A stretch of DNA of 64,000 nt, taken from NCBI GenBank assembly GCA_016295355.1, contig JAEDLK010000005.1, forward strand, positions 3,604-67,603. Reading direction: 5' to 3'. Shown piece after piece: positions 17,945 to 27,003 of the stretch. Within the stretch, counting starts at the first letter, position 1. Each line of letters opens with the position of its first letter. A program made the translations under genes and the position numbers. Under the pieces are notes generated by a model that was given only the letters and a program-made list of their open reading frames with translations, did not search any database and was not told where the DNA came from. Source of the stretch: Clostridiaceae bacterium (lineage in GTDB: Bacteria > Bacillota > Clostridia > Oscillospirales > Acutalibacteraceae).

Positions 17945-18131
17945 GGTCTTCTCCCTCACGCATGACTTTTTTAATCATTTTTTCGCATTTGCTTCTGGGC
18001 AGCATAATTTCTCGACCGCAGGTTTCACACCGAATGCGAAAATCCGATCCGATTCGCAAAACGGTAAACACCACTCCCCCACAGGGATGACTTTTTTTCA
18101 TCTGCAATTTGTCTGATAAGCGTATATCCAT
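17937..18131 (-). CDS. DUF951 small zinc-ribbon-like protein
   Basis: 64-aa protein of the DUF951 family, found throughout Firmicutes and of unknown function. KKSHPCGGVVFTVLRIGSDF and RCETCGREIMLPRSKCEKMI show the conserved core, with three cysteines and a histidine that could bind zinc. ATG 18131 follows AGGAAAGGA. A longer in-frame start at 18233 would add 34 residues unlike the family. It is the promoter-proximal gene of the operon running through prfA to the M18 peptidase. Confidence 0.88.
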   Translation of the reverse strand: MDIRLSDKLQMKKSHPCGGVVFTVLRIGSDFRIRCETCGREIMLPRSKCEKMIKKVMREGEDHV

Positions 18132-18268
18132 AGGCCATCCTTTCCTGCTGTGTATCGGTCGGTTATACGCCCATTGTTCCCCCATATTCTTTGACCGCCG
18201 CGACGACATAACCGTTAAACGGCCAAAAGGCACCGATGGAAAGCAATAAGCAATTTTTTCCTTTGTAT

Positions 18269-18297
18269 ATTATATCTTATTTTTCCTCTCTAATCAA
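18269..18297 (-). promoter_or_regulatory. Promoter of the DUF951-prfA operon
   Basis: Minus strand TTGATT, 17-nt spacer, TATAAT. Confidence 0.65.
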
Positions 18298-18315
18298 TAT
18301 TTTCCTTAAATATTC

Positions 18316-18344
18316 TTGCACAGGCTGTCAAAACACGATATAAT
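18316..18344 (+). promoter_or_regulatory. Promoter of yhaO-yhaN
   Basis: TTGCAC, 17-nt spacer, TATAAT. Confidence 0.7.
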
Positions 18345-18448
18345 AAGAATACCAATTGTGTTAAAGCCCTGCCAAACGATCTGTTTTGACGCCGTCGCCG
18401 TTCAGGGGGCTGTTCTTTATCTCACTATTTCTATCAAGGAGGATGTTC

Positions 18449-19573
18449 ATGGCCAGTGTTCGTATTCTGCATACCGCCGATTGGCACATCGGCGCCGAAA
18501 ACGCCTATTTAGGCCCTCTTGCCGCTGCAAGACAGGCTGAAATGCTAACCACGGTTCGCCGTATCACCGATCTGTGTACCGCACAAAGTGTCAATCTGTT
18601 ATTGATTGCCGGTGATTTATTCGACAACAACCACATCGATGCTTCCTTGATCGGCGAGGTCTTTGCACTGCTTGGAAGTCTCATCGACACCAAGGTGGTG
18701 ATCGCCGCCGGTAACCACGATCCGCTGTCGGCCGATTCACCCTATCAATCGGCCCTTTTGCCCAAAAACTGCTTTGTTTTGGGAACCAAGGACAGTGTGA
18801 TTGCCTTTCCGGAATTTCATTGTCGGGTTTACGGAAAATCCTTTGCCGGTGTTTACTGCGCCGGCAAGCCGTCCTTCTCATTAAAACCGCCGGCTGATGA
18901 TATGATCAACCTTATGGTATTACACGGAGAAACACGCAGTGATTACAGCTCCTGTTATTGCTCAATCACCAAGGAATTCATTGCCTCGTGCGGCATGGAT
19001 TATCTGGCACTTGGGCATATTCATCAGCGTTCTGATATTCACAAAATTGAAAATACCTTCTTTTCCTACAGCGGTTGTCCCGAAGGGCAAGGATACGATG
19101 AAAGCGGTATCAAGGGTGTCTACATGGGTGAGGTGGAAAAGGGCTTTCATTCGTTGGCCTTTGTGCCCATTGCCGGGCGCACCCACCACTGCCTATCGGT
19201 ACCGCTTACCGAAGAAGAGGATCCCTATACCACCGTTATGGAAGCCATCAAGGCCACAGGCGAGCATTATACCGATGATTTGTTCCGTATCACCCTGACC
19301 GGCGCTTTGCCCGACGGCAAACGGGTGCACCCCGATCGGCTGGCCGCCCAACTGGCAAGTGAAGTATATCATCTGCGCCTGCGGGACGAAACCACCGTCA
19401 AGGCTGATTGGCAGGCACTGGCCAATGAGCCGTCCCTGAAAGGGCTGTTTGTGAAGGCCTGCTTGGAAAAAGCGTCCGCCACCCACGACGAGCAAGAGAA
19501 AAAATCCATTTTATATGCGTTGGAATTGGGACTGAGAAGTTTTGAGGGGAAGGTGAAGTACGGTGAAGATTAA
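18449..19573 (+). CDS. yhaO: SbcD/YhaO-like DNA repair metallophosphoesterase
   Basis: Calcineurin-like nuclease subunit, partner of the large ATPase downstream (Mre11/SbcD analogue). Metal-binding motifs are HTADWHIG, AGDLFDNN, AAGNHDPLS, VLHGETR and ALGHIHQR, all in order over the first 200 residues. A C-terminal capping domain follows. ATG 18449 has AAGGAGG 6 nt upstream, giving 374 aa. The stop overlaps the GTG start of the ATPase gene. Confidence 0.9.
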   Translation: MASVRILHTADWHIGAENAYLGPLAAARQAEMLTTVRRITDLCTAQSVNLLLIAGDLFDNNHIDASLIGEVFALLGSLIDTKVVIAAGNHDPLSADSPYQSALLPKNCFVLGTKDSVIAFPEFHCRVYGKSFAGVYCAGKPSFSLKPPADDMINLMVLHGETRSDYSSCYCSITKEFIASCGMDYLALGHIHQRSDIHKIENTFFSYSGCPEGQGYDESGIKGVYMGEVEKGFHSLAFVPIAGRTHHCLSVPLTEEEDPYTTVMEAIKATGEHYTDDLFRITLTGALPDGKRVHPDRLAAQLASEVYHLRLRDETTVKADWQALANEPSLKGLFVKACLEKASATHDEQEKKSILYALELGLRSFEGKVKYGED

Positions 19574-21932
19574 AGAACTGTATTTAGCCTCGTTCGGCAA
19601 ATTCAAGGACTATCGGCTGACGTTAGAGGACGGCTTCAATCTGCTGTACGGCCATAATGAGGACGGAAAAACCACCCTGATGGCCTTTATTCGCATGATG
19701 TTTTACGGCTCTGCCACCCGTGGCTCCGATTTATCCAAAAATCCTCGTAAGCGGTATGCTCCGTGGGATGGTTCTCCCATGGCCGGCGCCATTACCTTCT
19801 CGTCGGACGGCACCGACTACCGTTTAGAACGGGTCTTTTTGGCCTCAAACGCCACCGATCAAATCACCTTAACCGATTTATCCACCGGTGAAGCCGAACG
19901 CCGCACAGCCGATATCGGCCAGCGTTTTTTCGGCTTGAGTGCCGCCGCCTTTGATCGCTGTGCCTTTATCGGACAATGCCTCATCGGCGACAAGGACGAG
20001 CAGGCAGAAGGCGAATTGAATGCCCGTCTGTCCAGCCTGGCACAAACCGGCGACGAGGGTGTTTCGGTGCAAAAGCTCCTGTCTAACCTAACCGACGGCA
20101 AGGAAGAACTGATGTCCAAGGGCGGTAACAAAGGACGCTACGACAAGGGCGCTAAGCAACTGGAAGCCTTAAAAGAAGAGCTGCTGTTTTCCCGTAAGGC
20201 GGTTGAAAACAAACAGGCGTTGGCCATTCAAATCGACAATAAGAAGAATCGGTTGCTTTCGGCACAAAAAGATTGCGACCGCTATGAAGCGCAGCTTCGT
20301 GCCGCCGAGGACTACCGGAATCTAAAAAAATTAGGAGACTTTGTTGAGGCCTCTGCCATGCTGTCCTCCTTAGAAAGAAAGCTGAAAAAGACCGACGGGA
20401 CACTCATCAGCGCCGCTGATTTAAGCCGTGCCGATCAACTGACCATGGACGGCAAATTGGCAGCCACCCGTTTGGAGGATGCGACCCAACAGTTATCGCT
20501 TTGCAAGGAGACGTTAACAACAACGCAAGCCTCTTTGACGGATCATTCGTGCGACGGTGAAAAGGCCGCCATTAAGGCCTTACGAGATGAGGTCGAGCGG
20601 CTGAGCGATGAGGAAAACCGCCTGACACAGCAGGCCGAGGCCTTATCCCGTCAAATTGATGAAGCCAACGCACAAAAAAGCAAGATACGTCCGATGTTTG
20701 TCATTCTCACGCTGTGCGGTCTTTTGGCTACGGCTGCCGGCTTCGTCACCGATGCCTTACGCCCTCTGCCATGGCTTGTGGGAGGCTCTTTGACGCTCAT
20801 AGGTTTACTGCTGACCGTCTTGTGTAAAAGGAAGCCGAAGGGTGCCGGTAAAGAATTGACCGACCAATTGGCATCCATACAGAATCGCTTGGGTGAATTA
20901 AAGCCGGATTTGGCCGCTAAAACCACCGATTTGACCGCTAAAACCGCCGCTCTTTCGGTGAGAGAAGAAACCGACGGGCAAAACAAGGCACGGCTTGACG
21001 AGCTAATCCGTCGTGAGGCCGCCCTAACAAAAACGGTCGAGGAACTGACCGCCACCGTGACAGGGTCTTTGCAGGGATTAAGCGAATTGTTCCCGAATGT
21101 CACACCGCAGACCTCTTTTTCGGGCATTGAAATCATACTGCATGCCTATCATGAGAGTCTGCAAAAGTGGGAAACTGTCACGGCTCGACTGAATTTGTTA
21201 AAGCACGATTTAGGCGAGGACATCACCGTGGAGACCGCCAAGGCCATGCAACGCCAAATCAGCCGCGAGGAAAACGCCATCGGCGATCCGAAAACCATCC
21301 GGGAGCTATTGGCGTTCAAGCGTCGCGAATTGGCCGAAACCGAAAAGGATTTGGCTTTGGATGAGGCTCGCTTGGCTACCGACTTTAAGAATCTACGCCA
21401 CCCCACCGAATTAGAGCATGAGATTGAACGGTTGTTGGCTGTTTTGGCGCGTCAAAAGGCCTTTTGCGAGGCAAGTGAGCTGGCCTGTTCACTTTTAAGC
21501 GATGCCGCCGCCAAGCTCCGGCAGAATTACGGCGAACGATTGGAAAAGCGTGCCGGTGAAATTTTCTCGGCACTGACCGGCGGTGTTTATCACGCCTTAC
21601 ACATTTCCCGCAGCTTTGACTTGCAGGTTGAAAAGACCGGCGTCTTCGGCCGTAAGGAATGGCAGTATCTGTCAACCGGCGCCGCCGACCAAGCCTATTT
21701 TGCTCTGCGGTTGGCCGTATCTGAGCTTTTGTGCGAAGGTAAGGAGACTCTGCCGTTGCTCTTGGATGACGCCTTTTGTCAGTATGACGACACCCGTCAG
21801 GCGGTTGCACTTGCCTTTTTGGAGGACTATGCCAAACAGAATCAAATTTTGTTCTTTACCTGCCACAAACTGCCGACCGAACGTATCGCCGTCCCAATCT
21901 GTCCACCAATAAACGAGCCATCGTTTGAGTAG
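19563..21932 (+). CDS. yhaN: SbcC/YhaN-like AAA ATPase
   Basis: SMC/Rad50-type ATPase expected to act with YhaO in DNA-end processing. It has Walker A in GHNEDGKTTL (residues 30-39), long coiled coils (about 190-360 and 420-650), an ABC signature in STGAADQAYFALRLAV and Walker B in LPLLLDDAFCQYDD. Two transmembrane-like hydrophobic segments lie mid-protein (around residues 378-420), as in Bacillus YhaN, and imply membrane tethering. It starts with GTG 19563 inside the yhaO 3' end, after GAGGGGAAGG. Confidence 0.9.
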   Translation: MKIKELYLASFGKFKDYRLTLEDGFNLLYGHNEDGKTTLMAFIRMMFYGSATRGSDLSKNPRKRYAPWDGSPMAGAITFSSDGTDYRLERVFLASNATDQITLTDLSTGEAERRTADIGQRFFGLSAAAFDRCAFIGQCLIGDKDEQAEGELNARLSSLAQTGDEGVSVQKLLSNLTDGKEELMSKGGNKGRYDKGAKQLEALKEELLFSRKAVENKQALAIQIDNKKNRLLSAQKDCDRYEAQLRAAEDYRNLKKLGDFVEASAMLSSLERKLKKTDGTLISAADLSRADQLTMDGKLAATRLEDATQQLSLCKETLTTTQASLTDHSCDGEKAAIKALRDEVERLSDEENRLTQQAEALSRQIDEANAQKSKIRPMFVILTLCGLLATAAGFVTDALRPLPWLVGGSLTLIGLLLTVLCKRKPKGAGKELTDQLASIQNRLGELKPDLAAKTTDLTAKTAALSVREETDGQNKARLDELIRREAALTKTVEELTATVTGSLQGLSELFPNVTPQTSFSGIEIILHAYHESLQKWETVTARLNLLKHDLGEDITVETAKAMQRQISREENAIGDPKTIRELLAFKRRELAETEKDLALDEARLATDFKNLRHPTELEHEIERLLAVLARQKAFCEASELACSLLSDAAAKLRQNYGERLEKRAGEIFSALTGGVYHALHISRSFDLQVEKTGVFGRKEWQYLSTGAADQAYFALRLAVSELLCEGKETLPLLLDDAFCQYDDTRQAVALAFLEDYAKQNQILFFTCHKLPTERIAVPICPPINEPSFE

Positions 21933-21992
21933 GGTTCAACTCATTGCATCAACCGTCCAAGAACCGTATACTTCTGTTACAGCACCCAAACC

Positions 21993-22028
21993 ATGCAGGG
22001 CATCAAAAGACGCCCTGCATTGTTTTTT
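21993..22028 (+). terminator. Rho-independent terminator after yhaN
   Basis: Perfect stem ATGCAGGGC/GCCCTGCAT, 10-nt loop, then TGTTTTTT. Confidence 0.88.
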
Positions 22029-22076
22029 AGTCGCCTTAATCCGCTCTTTTTCGGCATAAAACCGGCATCCGGATTC

Positions 22077-22105
22077 TTGACTTTATATAGGTGATACAGT
22101 ATAAT
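22077..22105 (+). promoter_or_regulatory. Promoter of trkA-trkH
   Basis: TTGACT, 17-nt spacer, TATAAT at 22100-22105. Confidence 0.75.
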
Positions 22106-22162
22106 GACTATTATTAGGCCCTTTGGCCGAGGAGTACTTATCGGCATTAAGGAGTGCATGGG

Positions 22163-23521
22163 ATGAACATTATCGTCGTAGGTTGCGGTAAGATCGGCAC
22201 AGCGATTTTAGACACACTTTTGTCCGAGGGACATAATGTCACCGCCGTTGACAGCGATCCGGCTGTCATTGACGAAATCACCAACATTTATGACGTTATG
22301 GGTGTTTGCGGAAACGGCACCGACTGTGAAGTCTTACAGCAGGCGGATGTCGGCAGTACCAATCTGCTGGTGGCGACAACCCATTCAGATGAATTGAATA
22401 TGCTTTGTTGTTTTTTAGCTCGCCGTATGGGCGCCCGGCACACCATTGCCCGGATTCGGAATCCGGAATACAACGACCAAAGCCTGGGCTTCATGAAAGA
22501 TCAGTTGGGCCTTTCGATGTCGATCAACCCGGAGTTGTTAACCGCACAGGAATTGTATAATCTACTCCGTCTGCCGAGTGCTGCTAATTTGGAAACGTTT
22601 TCGGGGCGAAACTTTGAAATGGTGGAATTGGCGCTCAAAAGCGATTCTGTGCTAAACGGACTGTCCTTATTGGAATTAAGAAAAAGGTGTCCTGCCAACT
22701 TCTTGGTCTGTGCCGTTCGTCGAGGTGATTGCGTCACCATTCCCGATGGCCGTTTTGTGTTAAAAGACGGCGACCATGTGATTTTAACCGCCGCTTTTTC
22801 GGAGATTCAAAAGCTTCTTAAGAGCTTGGGACTGATGAAAAAGCACGCTCGTACCGTTATGCTGTTGGGCGCTTCCCGCACGGCTTATTATTTGGCCAAA
22901 ATGTTACTGAAAAGCGGCAACTCGGTAAAAGTCATTGAAAAGGACATTCACCGTTGTGAAGAATTCGGCCAACACCTGCCGGGTGCAACGATGATCTGCG
23001 GTGACGGCAGTTCTCAAGAATTGCTGCTTGAAGAGGGCATTCGCTCTACCGATGCCTTTGTGTCGCTGACCGGCATGGACGAACAGAATATCTTGATTTC
23101 CTTTTATGCGTCCTCGCAAAATGTTCCAAAAGTGATCTCCAAGGTCAATCTGCCGCAAATGAATGCTATGGCGCAACGCCTCGGAATGGACTCGTTGGTA
23201 TCCCTGCCCAAGGCCGTAACCAATGTGGTATCCCGTTATGCACGGGCGCTGGAAAACTCTCTCGGCAGTCAAATGGAAACGCTATACAAGTTACTGGACG
23301 GAAAGGCTGAGGCCTTGGAATTCATTGTAAAGGCCGACTTCCCCTATTGCAACACTCTCTTAAAGGACTTACGCCTGAAAGAAAACACCCTATTTGCCGG
23401 TATCATCCGTAAGCGGAAGACCATTATTCCATCCGGCGATGATTGCATTTTAGCCGGTGACCGCGTGATTGTCGTTTCAACCGGAAAACGCTTGGGTGCA
23501 CTTTTAGATGTCATGAGTTAG
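22163..23521 (+). CDS. trkA: Trk potassium uptake regulatory protein TrkA
   Basis: Cytoplasmic gating subunit of the TrkH channel. It has two tandem RCK units: IIVVGCGKIGTAILD with its nucleotide-binding Rossmann motif at the N terminus, and a second at VMLLGASRTAYYLAK (about residue 234), each followed by a TrkA-C domain. The first acidic Rossmann end (AVDSDPAVID) suggests NAD(H) binding. ATG 22163 follows AAGGAG with 8-nt spacing and gives 452 aa. It is co-transcribed with trkH. Confidence 0.94.
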   Translation: MNIIVVGCGKIGTAILDTLLSEGHNVTAVDSDPAVIDEITNIYDVMGVCGNGTDCEVLQQADVGSTNLLVATTHSDELNMLCCFLARRMGARHTIARIRNPEYNDQSLGFMKDQLGLSMSINPELLTAQELYNLLRLPSAANLETFSGRNFEMVELALKSDSVLNGLSLLELRKRCPANFLVCAVRRGDCVTIPDGRFVLKDGDHVILTAAFSEIQKLLKSLGLMKKHARTVMLLGASRTAYYLAKMLLKSGNSVKVIEKDIHRCEEFGQHLPGATMICGDGSSQELLLEEGIRSTDAFVSLTGMDEQNILISFYASSQNVPKVISKVNLPQMNAMAQRLGMDSLVSLPKAVTNVVSRYARALENSLGSQMETLYKLLDGKAEALEFIVKADFPYCNTLLKDLRLKENTLFAGIIRKRKTIIPSGDDCILAGDRVIVVSTGKRLGALLDVMS

Positions 23522-23530
23522 GAGCATATC

Positions 23531-24985
23531 ATGAACCGAAGAATCGTTTTATTCACCGTCGGTCGCATTGCGCTCATCGAAACAGCTCTGCTTATTTTGC
23601 CGATGATTGTTTGCCTGATTTACGGTGAGTACAGCATCCTTTTCTGCTTTGCCGTCACGGCCGGTATCAGCTTGGCCTTTGGTCTGGTTTTACGTCTGAT
23701 TGCCCGTCCTCGCAACCACCTAATTTTCGCAAGAGAAGGCTTTTTCATTGTTGCCTCTGCGTGGATTTTTGTATCGGCTGTCGGTGCTTTGCCCTTTGTT
23801 TTCAGCGGTAGCATTCCTAACTATTGTGATGCTTTTTTTGAAACGGTCAGTGGCTTCACCACCACCGGTGCCTCGATTCTGCCCAATGTGGAAGAAGCCA
23901 TTCAAAGCCAAGGCCTTTTGTTTTGGCGCAGTTTTACCCACTGGATCGGCGGCATGGGTGTTTTGGTCTTTTTGTTGGCCGTTTTGCCCAGCGGTAATGA
24001 GCGTTCCATTCATATTTTACGCGCAGAGGTGCCCGGCCCAATGGTCGGCAAATTGGTGCCCCGTTTAAAGGACACCGCCAAAATCCTATACTTGATTTAC
24101 TTTGCCATCACCCTGCTTGAAACCGTTTTGCTGATAGCCGGCGGTATGTCGCTGTTTGACAGCCTGGTGCACACCTTCGGCACTGCCGGTACCGGCGGTT
24201 TCGGCATAAAAGCGGACAGCGTCGCCTCCTATTCCCCCTATTGTCAATGGGTTATCACAGTCTTTATGCTGATTTTCGGCATAAACTTCAACCTTTTTTA
24301 TCTGTTACTGCTCAAACGGTTGCGCCCGGTCTTGCACAGTGCCGAATTATGGGCCTATTTGGGTATCGCAGCCGCCGCCACCATGGTAATCACTTGGGAT
24401 ATCTCCAAATATGCCGACTGTTTGTGGCCGGAGTCATTGCGCCACGCCGCCTTCCAGGTCTCCTCCATCATGACCACCACCGGCTTTTCAACCACCGACT
24501 TTAATGCTTGGCCGTCGCTTTCCAAGAGCATCCTCTTTTTGCTGATGCTGGTGGGCGGTTGTGCCGGCTCTACGGCAGGCGGACTGAAAGTTTCACGAGT
24601 GGTCCTGCTGTTCCGCATGGCACGCCGTGAATTAAGCCGTCTGCTGCATCCGAGATCGGTTAGAGTCATTGTCTTTGAAGAAAAGCGGGCAGACGAGCCG
24701 ATGCTGAATAGTGTTGCCTTATATTTTGTCGTATACATGATGTTTATCGGCGGTGTTTTTCTGCTGTTGTCCTTTGAACCATTCAACTTAGAAACAAATT
24801 TAAGCGCCACGGTCGCTTGTTTTAACAACGTCGGTCCCGGATTTGCCGGAGTCGGTCCGACAGCTTCCTATGCGGCCTATTCCGACCTTTCCAAGCTGGT
24901 TCTTTCCCTGGCTATGCTGGCCGGGCGATTGGAAATTTTCCCCATTCTGCTCTTCTTTTCTCCCTCCTCTTGGAAAGCCCAATAA
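23531..24985 (+). CDS. trkH: Trk-type potassium transporter membrane subunit
   Basis: K+ channel-like transporter with four pore-loop repeats. Filter motifs are visible in order: SGFTTTGAS, GTAGTGGFG, MTTTGFSTTD and FNNVGPGFAGVG, the last three preceding re-entrant helices. There are about ten transmembrane segments. The start is ATG 23531, after GGAGCATATC, 9 nt from the trkA stop. A tail, PILLFFSPSSWKAQ, is normal for TrkH. Confidence 0.94.
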   Translation: MNRRIVLFTVGRIALIETALLILPMIVCLIYGEYSILFCFAVTAGISLAFGLVLRLIARPRNHLIFAREGFFIVASAWIFVSAVGALPFVFSGSIPNYCDAFFETVSGFTTTGASILPNVEEAIQSQGLLFWRSFTHWIGGMGVLVFLLAVLPSGNERSIHILRAEVPGPMVGKLVPRLKDTAKILYLIYFAITLLETVLLIAGGMSLFDSLVHTFGTAGTGGFGIKADSVASYSPYCQWVITVFMLIFGINFNLFYLLLLKRLRPVLHSAELWAYLGIAAAATMVITWDISKYADCLWPESLRHAAFQVSSIMTTTGFSTTDFNAWPSLSKSILFLLMLVGGCAGSTAGGLKVSRVVLLFRMARRELSRLLHPRSVRVIVFEEKRADEPMLNSVALYFVVYMMFIGGVFLLLSFEPFNLETNLSATVACFNNVGPGFAGVGPTASYAAYSDLSKLVLSLAMLAGRLEIFPILLFFSPSSWKAQ

Positions 24986-25001
24986 ATAAGGAGCTGGTTT
25001 C

Positions 25002-25934
25002 GTGGAATTTTTGTATTTTCTCGAAAAAATCAGGACCCCGTTCTTGGATTCGTTTTTTTCCTTTTTAACCTATTTCGGAGATGAAACGCTGTTTATTGTC
25101 ATTGCCCTACTGGTGTTTTGGTGCGCCGATAAGTATGAAGGTTATTATTTGATGATCACCTGCTTTATGGGTACCGTAGCCAACCAGTTTTTGAAAATCA
25201 CCTGCCGTATTGCACGGCCGTGGGTGCGGAATCCCGCCTTTTCTCCCGTACCCAACGCCATCCCGCGAGCCGGAGGTTATTCCTTCCCCAGCGGTCACAC
25301 CCAATCCTCGGTCGGTCTGTTCGGCGGTTTGGCTCGCCATAAGAATCCAACCTGGCTACGGTTTATTTGCCTGACGCTTTGTCTGTTGGTGCCGTTTTCG
25401 CGGATGTATCTGGGTGTCCATACCCCGTTGGATGTCAGTGTTGCCTTCGCCCTGGGCGTGATTCTCGTCTTTTTGCTGTATCCGCTGTTTGACGGACAGC
25501 ACAAAAAAGGTATGGCGATTCTCATTTTAGGCACGATTGTGCTTACCGTCGGCTTTGCCGTGTATGTTTTCTTGATGCCCTTTCCGTCAGAGGTTTACCT
25601 GCCTGAAAACATCGGTAATTTGGAATCGGCTCGCAAAAATGCCTGCTCCATGCTCGGCTGCGCCCTGGGTCTGCCCTTCGTCTATTATTGGGATGAGACA
25701 CGCCTGCATTTCTCTGCCAACGCACCTCCCGCCTTCCAAGTCTTTAAGGCACTTGTCGGAATGGCCTTGGTTTTCTGTGTTAAAGAGGGGCTGAAAGTAC
25801 CGCTGGAGGCACTCTTCCCCGCACAGAGCTTTACGCATATCATTTGTTATTTTTTTGTGGTGATAACGGCCGGTTGCTTTTGGCCCACCCTATTTACAGC
25901 ACTGCAAGTTCGTCTTTATAGAAAGGAATGTTGA
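25002..25934 (+). CDS. PAP2-family membrane phosphatase
   Basis: Lipid phosphate phosphatase-type enzyme. The tripartite phosphatase signature is present: RIARPWVRNP (motif 1), FPSGHTQSSVGLFGG (motif 2) and SRMYLGVHTPLDV (motif 3 with its catalytic His). About eight transmembrane segments place the active site outside. At 310 aa it is the longer form, with four extra C-terminal helices. Likely substrates are undecaprenyl or phosphatidyl phosphates. GTG 25002 follows AAGGAG. Confidence 0.88.
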   Translation: MEFLYFLEKIRTPFLDSFFSFLTYFGDETLFIVIALLVFWCADKYEGYYLMITCFMGTVANQFLKITCRIARPWVRNPAFSPVPNAIPRAGGYSFPSGHTQSSVGLFGGLARHKNPTWLRFICLTLCLLVPFSRMYLGVHTPLDVSVAFALGVILVFLLYPLFDGQHKKGMAILILGTIVLTVGFAVYVFLMPFPSEVYLPENIGNLESARKNACSMLGCALGLPFVYYWDETRLHFSANAPPAFQVFKALVGMALVFCVKEGLKVPLEALFPAQSFTHIICYFFVVITAGCFWPTLFTALQVRLYRKEC

Positions 25935-25940
25935 TAACTT

Positions 25941-26876
25941 ATGGAATTTGTTCAAAATTTTGGTTGGTTTTTCCTGGCATTAGCCGCCATGTTTTTTTGG
26001 AGCGGCTCTGACCTTTTTTCAAAAATCGGTTGTATGGGTGAAAAAGACCGATACGCCTATCTGAAGATGATTACGGCGGTCGGCGTGGTGATGGGTCTGC
26101 ACGCCTGTTATCAAATCTTTGTAGGCGGTGTGACCATCAACGGCAGCGTTCTGCTGACCTATTTGCCTGTATCGGCCCTGTATATTGTATCCATGGCCAT
26201 GGGCTATTTGGGGCTTCATTATATTGAGCTGTCCGTTTCCAGCCCCATTTGCAACTCATCGGGTGCGATTGTTGCCGTCCTGACGGCCATCACGGTGGGT
26301 ATCGGTTCTCTTAATCTGTATCAAAAGTTGGCTGTTGTGGCCGTCTGTTTCGGCGTTATCGGATTGGGCTTTGTTGAGGCTCATGAGGACGAGGAACTGC
26401 GTCGTCGTCGTCAGGAAAAAGGCAACCGTCGCTATGCCAAGAGTGCGTTGGCGTTGGCCTTGCCGATTTTGTACTGCGCGTTAGACGCCGTCGGCACCTT
26501 TGCCGATAATCGTGTGCTGGAAACATTAGATGAAGACAGCGCCAATGTGGCTTATGAATTAACCTTCTTGGTCTGTGGCTTGGTCAGCTTATTCTATGTA
26601 GCTGTTGTCCGCCGTCAGAAATTTACCATTCGGGAAGAAACCCCGAAATATATCGGAGCCGTATTTGAAACAGCCGGACAGTTTGCCTATATCTATGCCA
26701 TTGCAGATACAGAGCATCTGGCCATGACCGCCCCGATGATTTCGGCGTATTGTCTGCTTTCGGTTGTGTGGGGACGCCTTTTCCTAAAAGAAAGACTTTC
26801 GTATAAGCATTATATTATGATTGGCTTGGCCGCCGTAGGCATTGCCGTCTTAGGTTTGTTTGATGAAGCCGGTTAG
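25941..26876 (+). CDS. EamA-type drug/metabolite transporter family permease
   Basis: 311-aa permease with ten predicted transmembrane helices in two EamA repeats. The central cytoplasmic loop is highly charged (EDEELRRRRQEKGNRR). LSVSSPICNSSGAIVAVLTA is in the first repeat and TAPMISAYCLLSVVWGRL in the second. Substrate unknown. It starts 7 nt after the PAP2 stop and is probably co-transcribed. Confidence 0.82.
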   Translation: MEFVQNFGWFFLALAAMFFWSGSDLFSKIGCMGEKDRYAYLKMITAVGVVMGLHACYQIFVGGVTINGSVLLTYLPVSALYIVSMAMGYLGLHYIELSVSSPICNSSGAIVAVLTAITVGIGSLNLYQKLAVVAVCFGVIGLGFVEAHEDEELRRRRQEKGNRRYAKSALALALPILYCALDAVGTFADNRVLETLDEDSANVAYELTFLVCGLVSLFYVAVVRRQKFTIREETPKYIGAVFETAGQFAYIYAIADTEHLAMTAPMISAYCLLSVVWGRLFLKERLSYKHYIMIGLAAVGIAVLGLFDEAG

Positions 26877-27003
26877 TGAACGCCATTATTCCTACAGGCA
26901 TACGCAAACCCGTTTAGGCGGCTTTACCAAATATATTCATCAAAATGAGGGCTCACACCGACTGCGGTTTGACCGACAATAAATGAAAGATATGGTGATT
27001 CTT

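Larger units (their letters stand above)
18132..18448. other. Divergent promoter region (DUF951-prfA / yhaO)
   Basis: About 320 bases with back-to-back promoters: minus-strand TATAAT at 18269-18274 with TTGATT at 18292-18297, and plus-strand TTGCAC at 18316-18321 with TATAAT at 18339-18344, both with 17-nt spacing. A leader of about 100 nt precedes yhaO; no structured RNA was recognised in it. Confidence 0.65.
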